Assembly (NCBI RefSeq): GCF_021155775.2
Contig: NC_060235.2
Span: forward strand, 22,825,598-22,889,597
Length of the DNA stretch: 64,000 nt
DNA from: Neodiprion pinetum
Taxonomy: Eukaryota > Arthropoda > Insecta > Hymenoptera > Diprionidae
Direction of reading: 5' to 3'
The notes under the pieces are model-generated. The model was given only the letters and a program-made list of their open reading frames with translations. It had not been told where the DNA came from and searched no databases. How positions within the stretch are numbered: the first letter of the stretch is position 1; each line of letters opens with the position of its first letter. The translations under genes and the position numbers were made by a program. This document shows, one piece after another, positions 52,701 through 61,361 of this stretch.

Positions 52701-53794
52701 GAATTTGCCAAAGCGTTACCGATCTCCTGTCACGTACGCACCAAAACGCCCCGAGGTATCCGGGACCGACGGATTCGTGCCGCTGCGAGAACAGAGAAGT
52801 GAGAAAGGCGCGAAAGACGCGATACAGCCATTAGTTTATATTTTTAACAACACTGCTCGTCGTCCGAGCTAACGAATTTTTTATTTTTGCGATAAAACAG
52901 CGTACGCGTATACTTGTGATATTTTAACAACAAGAATGGGACAGAGGTTGAATTTCTTTGCTCACCTGCGTAAAGAGTATCGGTATCGCCAGTAAAAACG
53001 ACGTTATCCAAGTCATGATTACGATTCTTCGGGCCTGACTTATCGTGCACGTGTACTGAGCCCTCATCGGATGAACGATCGCGTAGTATCTGAAATTAGT
53101 TGATAAAAACATGCGGTGAAAGATTTGCGAAGAGACCGCGTATAACGGACACAAATCTCAAATTAGCGATTTAATGTCCGAATGAAACAGCATCGCCATT
53201 GATCAATTTTTGCCGACTGGTTGTTTGATTATTCGGGTTTGATGAAAAGATTCGTGGTTTTATCAGATAATTCTATTTTTTTTTTTAATGTATTCTGCTT
53301 ATTTTACATTTTTTTCTCATTCCTTCGTCATAGACAAAAAGGAGGAAACAAAAGATAATGGAAAAGGAGATAAGAAATGAGACTGTACAACACTGACAAG
53401 TAAATATAAAACAAAATAAAAACAGCGAGTATAAGATTGAGTCGAAAATTTCGACAAGTCGAACTAGAATTATCGCGTTGGCCTTGATCCGTGTAAGAAA
53501 CGAAATTGTTGTGAATATACATGTATGACGATAATCGTGCAAAGAATATTAGTGAATATAAAAGGTATTCGAGGTATGAAAGGGCGGTTCGAGGAAGGAT
53601 AAAGAAATTTTTGTGAAAGAAATAGAGGGCATCTTTTTTATTGTAAAAGAAGAAAAGAACGTGATCTCTTACCTCTCTATCGACATCGCGGTCAACGTTA
53701 AGACGGAGCAAATGGCCGAAACGCTCTGCATGTAGTGAACGGATTTGCAGAGAAACATTCCCATGCTCCAGGTGTAGGAGAAGAGCTTGGCAAT
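43563..53794 (-). CDS. Rhodopsin-class neuropeptide GPCR, C-terminal six exons (5' part outside window)
   Basis: Six minus-strand exons with GT..AG borders join in phase: 53794-53673, 53089-52966, 52782-52574, 47483-47351, 44712-44552, 43737-43563. Together they give 307 residues and a TAA stop. The order is ECL1/TM3 with the disulphide Cys (MFLCKS), an ERY motif in place of DRY (SIERYYAIVHP), TM4, ECL2 with its partner Cys (AFWCVRD), TM5, a basic ICL3, TM6 with CWGP (the CWxP switch), TM7 with NPIIY (NPxxY), then a short tail with a CCCC cluster likely to be palmitoylated. This is a plasma-membrane, G-protein-coupled peptide receptor. The subfamily is uncertain: TM3 and TM6 look like insect QRFP-like, CCK-like or elevenin-type receptors. 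No TM1-TM2 exon was found on the minus strand up to 64000, so the gene start probably lies beyond the right edge. Introns are 583, 183, 5090, 2638 and 814 bp. No frameshift or stop interrupts the exons. Confidence 0.93.
44552..44712 (-). CDS. GPCR exon: TM6, ECL3 and first part of TM7
   Basis: This 161-nt exon lies between a ttttcag-type acceptor and an AG|GTGACG donor. TM6 reads VVKMLVAVVVLFGICWGP and carries the CWxP toggle motif. It continues through ECL3 to the start of TM7 (FQLMAYFN). It ends with the split Ser codon completed by the last exon. Confidence 0.94.
44953..45385. repeat. Dispersed repeat arranged as facing inverted arms, in GPCR intron
   Basis: The left arm (44953-45045) and the reverse complement of the right arm (about 45095-45385) both match the repeat at 12583. 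Shared blocks include gatgctgtccaagttt and tatttagaggtgt. Between them lies tcctttgttgacctttgacc, also present in the 12.8-kb copy. The arrangement forms a foldback in the 2638-bp intron between the ICL3 and TM6 exons. Confidence 0.65.
45386..47350. other. GPCR intron sequence (ICL3-TM6), rest
   Basis: AT-rich intron sequence with poly-A at 46266-46282, poly-T at 46511-46525 and a short (TC)n at 47011-47029. No other exon recognised. Confidence 0.6.
47351..47483 (-). CDS. GPCR exon: third intracellular loop
   Basis: This 133-nt exon lies between a ctttccag acceptor and a CAG|GTCGG donor. It supplies exactly the phase needed to link the TM5 exon to the TM6 exon. It encodes 44 residues of hydrophilic, Arg-rich loop (KNGRRGRREDVR, ending SRTMKQ), expected to be cytoplasmic and to contact the G protein. 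There is no domain motif to confirm it alone. Phase, splice sites and composition are the evidence. Confidence 0.85.
47484..50335. other. GPCR intron sequence (TM5-ICL3), proximal part
   Basis: AT-rich. At 48925-49070 there is a patch (gggcctcaacgggccc at its start, ggacaccctgtat at its end) that resembles the edge of an unclassified insect transposon. The 10-bp repeat at 49658-49856 is listed separately. No exon recognised. Confidence 0.45.
49658..49856. repeat. Degenerate 10-bp-period tandem repeat
   Basis: About 20 diverged units of roughly 10 bp with consensus TGAAATCNTN: TGAAATTCCA, TGAAATCTTT, TGAAATACCT, CGAAGTATTC, TGAAATCTTA, CGAAAGCACA and others in succession. It lies in the largest GPCR intron. 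The minus ORF across it is a product of the repeat. Confidence 0.75.
50336..50997. mobile_element. Fold-back (MITE-like) element with TTAGGGTGGTC ends
   Basis: The left end TTAGGGTGGTCtTTaTTcAGGGTG and the right end are inverted copies. The similarity continues inward over most of the ~660 bp (for example gatcgaagtttctta and taagaaacttcgatc, then a central pair around cgtaccgggcaatctagacgaa). The whole element can fold into one long hairpin centred near 50667. No ORF. A TA target duplication is possible, since both ends read TA next to GGGTGG. It lies in the 5090-bp GPCR intron. Confidence 0.8.
50998..52573. other. GPCR intron sequence, distal part
   Basis: Mixed then AT-rich intron sequence with a (GA)n tract at 52363-52410. 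No exon recognised. Confidence 0.6.
52363..52410. repeat. Imperfect (GA)n microsatellite
   Basis: GA dinucleotides with a few substitutions, about 48 bp. Confidence 0.85.
52574..52782 (-). CDS. GPCR exon: ECL2, TM5 and start of ICL3
   Basis: This 209-nt exon has the acceptor tctcgcag and the donor GTGAGT. ECL2 contains FWCVRD, whose Cys should pair with the TM3 Cys. TM5 reads VYMLLLVLVVPLIVMAFCY with the conserved Pro and Tyr. It ends in the basic start of ICL3 (RVMKRRYHMTSRH). It ends in phase 2, which cannot join directly to the TM6 exon and so requires the 47351-47483 exon between them. Confidence 0.92.
52966..53089 (-). CDS. GPCR exon: ICL2 and TM4
   Basis: This 124-nt exon runs from an ttcag acceptor to a CAG|GTGAG donor. 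It completes the ERY Arg and reads YYAIVHPMRAQY, a typical ICL2 of peptide receptors. TM4 follows (IVIMTWITSFLLAIPILF) with the conserved Trp. The phase matches both neighbours. Confidence 0.92.
53673..53794 (-). CDS. GPCR exon: ECL1, TM3 and start of E/DRY
   Basis: The acceptor ttacag precedes 53794 and the donor GTAAGAG follows 53673. The 122 nt encode 40 codons plus two bases, starting IAKLFSYTW and ending SIE plus the split Arg codon. The Cys in FLCKS is the conserved TM3 disulphide Cys. The split Arg is the R of the ERY motif. It is the most 5' exon I could identify. A further exon carrying TM1-TM2 must exist upstream. Confidence 0.92.
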
Positions 53795-55977
53795 CTGTAA
53801 GAAAAATAAAAAGAATAGAAGAAGACACAGCTTGAGTGATGATAACTCGGGTTAATCGAATACGGGGTTATGATTCACGATTTCGCCACATGGCGTGGGT
53901 TCATTATCAGACTACACGGTGTAGTAGAACCATTACAACCACATCGTTATAAGGCTTAGGATGGTAACGCGTAACATAGAGAATCTCACGAAGCGTGCCT
54001 TCCCCAAATGTCAAACGGACTGCTCAACACTGCCAGCGCTGGGTAATATTATGATAATCAAGGCCTCGTCTGCGACTAACGAGGTGAAATCCCGGCATGG
54101 AAGCGTGAACGAGAAGTGAATAAGGCTGTAATTCGCGCTTAGTAGAGGGAAGAAGAGAGAGAGAGAGAGAGTGGGGCCAAAATTGAACCGCTTTTCAAAA
54201 AGCTGAAACCTCGACACGCGGACGTTTTGTCGTGTAGCCAAAACTGCGGCCACTGTCACTTTGCGACTGTGTTGTGTTGCGGGAATAGTTGGACGATGGC
54301 CAAAATCTAGGGCAAAAATAATCGTTCGAGTACAACAACGCATACTACTTCGGCGATGAACGGCTAATGGGAGATGAAGAGAATAACAGGAAGAAGCGTA
54401 AAAGAATCTGGAAGAGTACAGGGGGAGCAAAGTCCGCGAATCTGGTTCGAAATTAAGCTGACTCATATCACCGTTCATCCCTGAACGACACTGAATTTGC
54501 AAAGTTGCCGCGGTACTTCGACTTGGTGAAATATGATCGAGCTTTGCCGATAGTGATCGTAAGCTGGTCTGTGCTTGTCATACCTCAGCACTTTCAGTTT
54601 CGGATTGCGTGCGGAGAGTGAATTTTCGTCGCGCGAACCTTTTCTCACCTTTCCGAAAAACTTTTTGCTTGGTTAGGAAAGGGTTTGGGGAATTAGTTTT
54701 GCCCCGGCAAAAGTTCAGCAAAATCGTGTTGAACTTGTCAATTAAGCCCGAAGTGAAACTGGATCGATTCGATCGACGATTCCTCAATTCCAATTTTTGA
54801 CGTCGTTCTAACGACGACCGAGAAAAATTACAAGTAAATATCGGTGCGAAATTAGTCGCCGCGTGTTTTTTCACTGGTGGAAAGATGGACCGGGAGCGAT
54901 ACCGACGTCCTTACCCACAAGAGTATTGGTAAATTTTTCACAACACCGAGCACACGGGCAGTTTGCTCTCCCGCGTAACGCGTTCGAGTTTCCCCTAACA
55001 GCACACATCGACGTCCCGAGGGATGTGAAAAGAAGCCAAATTTCTTCGGCGAAGGACCGAAGTTCGGAAGGCACGTATTCAAATTTCCGTCGCCCCCGCA
55101 ACTTTCGCTTACAAGCTGGAGTTTGACGCCAATCGGAAATGATGTTCCTTGGTGTAACTTTTAATTCCTCATCCTCGACAAATAAACACCGCGGTGTCCG
55201 AGTTACGTTTCGCGTGTAAAATATGGGAGTAACGATATTATAACCGCACTCGAGCTCTGCATGATCGCAAGGGAATTTTAGCCTGTTGCTTCTTGTCTAC
55301 GTGCGAAATGGAAAACATGGGTTCGTGACCCACGTCCAGTATAATTGGCTGGCTCAACGATCAGCCGTCTGTCTAATTCGTGTTTTTGACGTTGATACAA
55401 AAATAAACTGCAGGCACTGTCTAACCCAGTCGCTAAACGAAGCCCGAAATCCCAGCCCGATGAAATTGGAACTGTTCAACGGTTCAACGTTCGCTGCAGA
55501 TGCGACAGTTTCAGTTGCAGCGAACGTGCTTCAGCCGCAGTTTTAGTTCCGATTATCTGCAGCGCTGCATAGTTTCGTAGTTAAATTCGAATAGTGACTG
55601 ACTGATGACCCGAAAGAAAAATTAATAACGCTGAATCATATCCGAGGCACATTGTTCAGTAAGCTCTTTTATGTCCGAACATTCCTCTGGTGACTTTTTC
55701 ATCGTTGAGATGGCCGTTGGGCCATGGAAAATCAACGAAGAAAGAATACGCGGAGCTTGTCAGATTGGCGATGACATTCAAAGAGCAAAAACGATCAGCG
55801 TACGATGACGAAAAAATTGGTTCGTTGGTTCGTTCGTTCGATCATTCGTATTGGCACTTTTTAGAGAAGACTCAAAGGAGGGTTGGAAGGGGGACAGAGT
55901 TGAAATGAATAACCGTGGACACTGATCAGTGGAAAATCGAACACCGACGAAGCAGTAATTTGAGCCTTCATGGCCGC

Positions 55978-56009
<32 letters not shown>

Positions 56010-56038
56010 ACATCATCGTCGTCGTCGTCGTCGTCGTC
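55978..56038. repeat. (CAT)n-(CGT)n compound microsatellite
   Basis: About ten CAT triplets followed by about eight CGT triplets. Confidence 0.92.
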
Positions 56039-57389
56039 TTGATAGTTTCTTTACGAGTCTGAAGCGTCGAAGATTCGACTCACCGTTTCGACTAGAGGGA
56101 CACATTCTGTTCGAGACTTGGCGAAGGTCGCCGTTTGTACAACGGATTTGGGTATCAAGAAAGGACATTTGTCTCACTCGGTGCGGGGCTGTTGGGGAAA
56201 TGTGACCGGGGAACAAACGCGCGCACCGACTCTGCAATCCTCGCGGAATAACCGTGCCTACCTCCACCTTCACCCTCACCTCCGCCTCTAGTTTGGAAGC
56301 GTTTCAGGTTAATCGGAGCAGTGACAGAAATCCCTGGTAAGTGAGTAATTACTTGTTGGATGTCGATCTTGCGGCGGGAGAGTCGAAAGACCCGAAGGGC
56401 AAGGGGTCGCGACGCACAAGCCAACATCGTCATAACCCCGAGTTATGCGGCTAAACGACGACGGGTTCCCCGCATATTCGAGACGCCGAATATTACATCA
56501 AGGCGATGTATGGGACGTACAGTCAGGGTCAGAATATCTCCAAACAAAAGCCTGGCCGAAACCCAGGCTTCAAAATTACCATTGAATTGACGCCCGGGGG
56601 GATTCATCTACGAAAGAATCTCATCTGAAACATATCGAACGAGTGATTATGTTGAAAACGCTTGTCATAGTGTCAAAGATTCGAACTTGGATCCAGAGAC
56701 GTGTGATCTTCATTTTTTCTTTAAATGCAATCACTCACGTTTTCAACGAAATGTTCTTATACAAGAGCAAAAAAACCAAAAGATAACATTTCCGACATTG
56801 ATTTCGAATGATGAAATTCGGTGTCTTAAAAACATCTCTTCAACGTCAGTGATTCTTGGTTAACTCGCACGTGACTAGGTAGATGTACGTATAGCTTCTG
56901 CGAGAGTTATCGAACCTCTCTACTTTCTCGTTTTTGTTTCGGTTCGCTTTACTTTTTGACCGGACTGTACGTCCCATAGATTCTTAATATTATAATACAC
57001 CTTGTGCGTGACTGGCGTCGTGGTTATAATACATGATGCTGGATGCAAAAACGTTTGATGATATATAACGTTAAGGGTTAACACATGGAGCCGCAGTATC
57101 GCGCCAGGCCAGACCGATGCCAGTGATTCCGGCCACGGCCATCCATTACCGTTTTCACATCGGCGATACGCTATCAGTGCCAGAATCTGAGCGGCTCGGA
57201 CTCAAGTCGGTTCTTGTCCTCGTTCCAAAAAAAGATTTTTTCCAAGCTGCGCCACCGCCGGCGACGTTTTGATGTGATGAAAAGCTTCCGGCGCAGCGGG
57301 TCTGGACCATTTCTCCACTGTTTTTTTCTTACCTCCACGCTACCAGATGCCGCAGCATTTTACAACGATTTCATCGAGCCGTTGCAGAC

Positions 57390-57545
57390 CGATTTCCGAT
57401 CAGTGGGTCCTGAGATATCGCCGTCTCAAGTACGCCATTAGCGCGAGCGCGCAGCGCTCGCTGATTCGCGTCGCCGTGCAGACGCGCGAGCGCCGCACTT
57501 CAAAACGCGATATCTCAAGATCCAATCGTTCAAAATCGTGCCACG
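57390..57545. repeat. G+C-rich imperfect inverted repeat
   Basis: The left arm has gatttccgatcagtgggtcctgagatatcgc, and the right arm read in reverse has gattttgaacgattggatcttgagatatcgc (partly matching). The inner part is full of GCGAGCGC and GCGCTCGC words. Arms are about 70 bp. Possible end or core of a small DNA transposon, or a stable RNA hairpin. Confidence 0.5.
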
Positions 57546-59548
57546 GCGGCTCCTTGGAAGCGTCTCGAGGCCAGCCATTCGATAAGCAATGGTCGTAAAA
57601 TAAATATTGGCATAAAACCTCAGAGAAACATAATATCGACGCAAACATTCACAGACAATACACGTAGGGTGGACGGCATCGAAACTTAAAATTTCATCGA
57701 AACACCTAAAAAAAAGTTGCCAAAAATTCAAAGAGAGAATTTTAGCATCGCGAATGTCTCACTGCTCGGGTAAAGGTATAAGAGACATTCTTTTTTCGAA
57801 ACAACAGGAAAGAAGGTATCAGAAATTCTTCCCACGAGCATTCTACTCTCTTCGTCGATAGATACGGAGAATTGGAACTCGGGATTTCCGACCCGGAATT
57901 CGCATACGGAAAGAAAGCAGACGGATATTCATCTCGCGAGAATTATTCATGCATCGTTTGAGTGAAAAGGGTAGTAGAGGGGAGAAAAATGAATGACAAA
58001 AAGCACTCTCATTTTTGATAAAAAATTAAAATAGTTGTAAAAATGCTGTAATGACTATCACGTATCAAACGTACGAGAATCGAACGATTGACTCAAAGTG
58101 ATAAATATAGAAAATGAGAAATTATCAAGGATTGTCAAGTTTATAATTCTACAACGAATTTGTTCCCCGCACCGTTTAAAATTTCATATATTTGGATCCC
58201 CGTTTAGATTCAAAAAACATTACGAATCCAGATTCTTGACTATCTGGTTTATAGAAGGCGATGATCGGGCGAATGTTCAACTTCCGTAGGAAGATTGCCT
58301 TTCCATGTCGAAGACTACCAGACGTCGCTTTCGCACTTTCAATTTCTCTTCTTCACTCGCTGCCGGCAGATGAGCGGTGATCGTTCTTCCGTGAACAAAA
58401 CGGGTAGCAGTAATTCCCTCCTCATAATACAGCGCCGCATTCTGTATCCCCGAGCATGACGAAGGTTGGAGGTAGCGGAAAAGTGTCAAGTAATTACAAG
58501 TCGTGACTAGAGAAGGGAAAAGGGGGAGAGAAACGATGGAAACCGTCAGGAACGATCGCCAGGGACTTGTTCGTGTGCAGAATCTCTCGCTGACGAATGG
58601 GGGATGAAATTTTGCGGCGTATTCTGCGGGGGAAAAATTTATTCGTTAATTCATTCCAGCTGTAATTCCATAGCCATGCCTCGAGTTCGTCTAGAGATAG
58701 GAATTACACGTCTCACAAAATTTCAGCGTTGAAATTTCTTGTATACATATATATACATATTAAAGGGTGTTTCATTTGGAAGCACCATTTGTCTCTGTGC
58801 TTTTTATACGAAAAACTTGTTCTACATAGAAAAATAAATACCTCGCAGAGGGACATTTCCCAAACCCAATTAACAACGATTCTTTTCGGAGTTTGACGTC
58901 ATTCCACGCTTCAATGATGTGGGAAATATGTCATTGTTTTCAAAACGTTACCACACAGCGGCATTTAATGACACGGAATTGCTCTTGAAAGCATTTTGAG
59001 GAGAATCAAATTTTCTACAACAATGCGCGTTGAGAGAAATCCGTAGTTGAATTAACGATTCAGAAATCATAAACTCCGTCTCAAGAGTCAATTTAATACG
59101 TACAAATATTGAGCTTCCATGTTCAGTGGCTAAAGTATTGACTGCAGGTAAATAATTTATCGAGAATTTAATTTTAAAAAAATTTCTTCCAAGATAAAGT
59201 CCGTATCGTTACGCAAAGATGAGCGGTAACAATTGATGAAAAAAAAATACCTCTTCCTGATGTTATCTGAACGAGAAAAATTAGGTTTCAAGAGATCAAG
59301 AGAAACAGAAAAAGAGGAATAAATTCTACGCACAAAACTAGACACCCTAATACGCGTACGAACTAACGCCAGGTAGAAGACAGTATTATCTTCTCGAGTT
59401 TCGACGGGGTTGGCTTGATAAATACGTGAGGGGGTTATGCTTATGTGCCGGGACGATGTAAGGCTACAGCCACAACTCGATCTCAACCCCTGCAAACAAA
59501 ACTGCCTGCAATTTTGGGCGAACGTGAATTTCACCTCTCCTCCCCAGG

Positions 59549-59551
<3 letters not shown>

Positions 59552-59583
<32 letters not shown>

Positions 59584-59600
59584 TCTCTATTTCTCTCTCC
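59552..59600. repeat. (CT)n microsatellite
   Basis: CT dinucleotides with CCC and ATTT interruptions, about 49 bp. Confidence 0.9.
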
Positions 59601-61337
59601 TCGCGCCTCCTCGTTCAGAGACGACAGCTAGACGACCTAGAGCGAGGCGCGGGGGAACCGAGTGACCCGAAAAATGTGTTTTTAAACCCGAATGACAAAT
59701 AGAGAAAACCGCGATACAGACGCTGGTCGCGAACCCTTCACCTGGAGCTCGGGGATCAGAAAACACTCCTCGATAGATATCCTTTCACCTTTTTCTGCAT
59801 CTTTTTTTCTTTCAAACAGAATACCCCTTTTAAACTGTTTCATTATTGAAAATTAATCTCCAAGATCTGTGTATCTGATTAACCGAATATTTACCAAACC
59901 ACGGCCCTGTTTTCAATTAAAAAGAATAACTGTGAACCAATTATATTTCCAACTTACATTCTGTCCATAAACAGGAAGGAAGGAAATATTGCGAGTTATT
60001 CTGAAATCAAATGGAAGTAATTGGGGATACATTTCCGAACAAAAGATTAAACATCTGTTTTCTGAACGGGTTTCTCTTTTCCTCTTCAACGGTGAGAATC
60101 CGATGGTTGGTGAGGAAAAGGAAGTGAAACAAAAAAAAAATACTCTCAAAGGAGCTGAATTTCGTACAGACCGGCTGTACTTTCAAGTCTAAATTTGATT
60201 AATAATTGATTCAAGCACTCACCGCCTACCTTTCTTCCCTCTCATTTCCAAATGCGTTAAAATACATTTTATTGATTGAGAGGTGGAGTTCACGAATTCG
60301 CGAGGTACAGTCTAACACGAGGGTGAGGGTGAAGCAATACTCGTGCACGTACATATACTAACATGGCGGCTCCTTTCACTTCAGTACCGTGAGTTAATTG
60401 GATCTCTTTATTACGCGTTTACCAGTTAGCCTAGGTATGTACGCATAGATACATACACGTCAATATACATCATAGATGGAACACAATCACAGTGACAAGA
60501 GCGGCGAAATTTGATCAGGAATTCCTGAATTTCAATCGTTCTCCACCCACGCTTGTAATTCCCTATCTGAATTTGACGCATCGCCGTTGTACGAGAAAAT
60601 AAGAGAGAATAATTTGAGGCAGGAACGAAAAGTTGGAGCAAAAAATTAAAAGTTTTAGTTGCATGTCAAGATGTAACGCGCTGCGTCGAGTTTTTAGGAA
60701 AAAATCAAAACGTGGTACGATATAAGCACGATGAGCAGGAATTACAAGTTATTCGAATTATCGATCACTGCAGGGAAAACACGAAAATAATTTAAACTTA
60801 AAATTGTAAAACTGAAATAACCAGAGGACGAGGAGTTTGAGGAGGAGGCTGGGAATGAAAGGAATTAAAAAGCACAGCCGCCCTCGCTGCGTAGGGTAAT
60901 TCGACGCTTTTCTCCTTTCACATCGCGTACGGAATGAATTCTTGCCGGCGTTTTCATCATTTTGCCGGTAGCAGGTTAGGCGAGAAAACCGAGTTCACGC
61001 GAATTTAGAGTGTAAAGGGAAAAGACGAGAGAAAAAAAAACATCTCCCGCATCAGGTTTCACAGATTTTTCGCTGTGTGTTTATGCAAGGATTTTGCGCG
61101 CTGAATATTATCAATGTGTATAAATGCGTTGCAGAAACGGAGCATTCAATGAACCACAAATAATTAGCTTTACTCGAATAATTTTCAACAATATTTATAC
61201 TTCATTATTTTCTTCAGGATTTAATAGTAGAAAGACCAATTGCAAAAAAGGAATATACGCATAATAACGCGTTTTATAATATTACTGACTGTTAAATAAA
61301 TGCAATAATATTATATCTAATGGTGAAAAAAATTCGA

Positions 61338-61361
61338 CATATATATATATATATATATAGA
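61338..61361. repeat. (AT)n microsatellite
   Basis: About eleven AT units, followed within 15 bp by a short (CA)n run. Confidence 0.85.

Noticed and set aside
54011..54502. 163-codon minus ORF considered as the receptor N-terminal exon
   Set aside because: It lacks the TM1 N-V and TM2 L-A-D motifs and no donor in the right phase was seen. Composition is not that of a GPCR exon.
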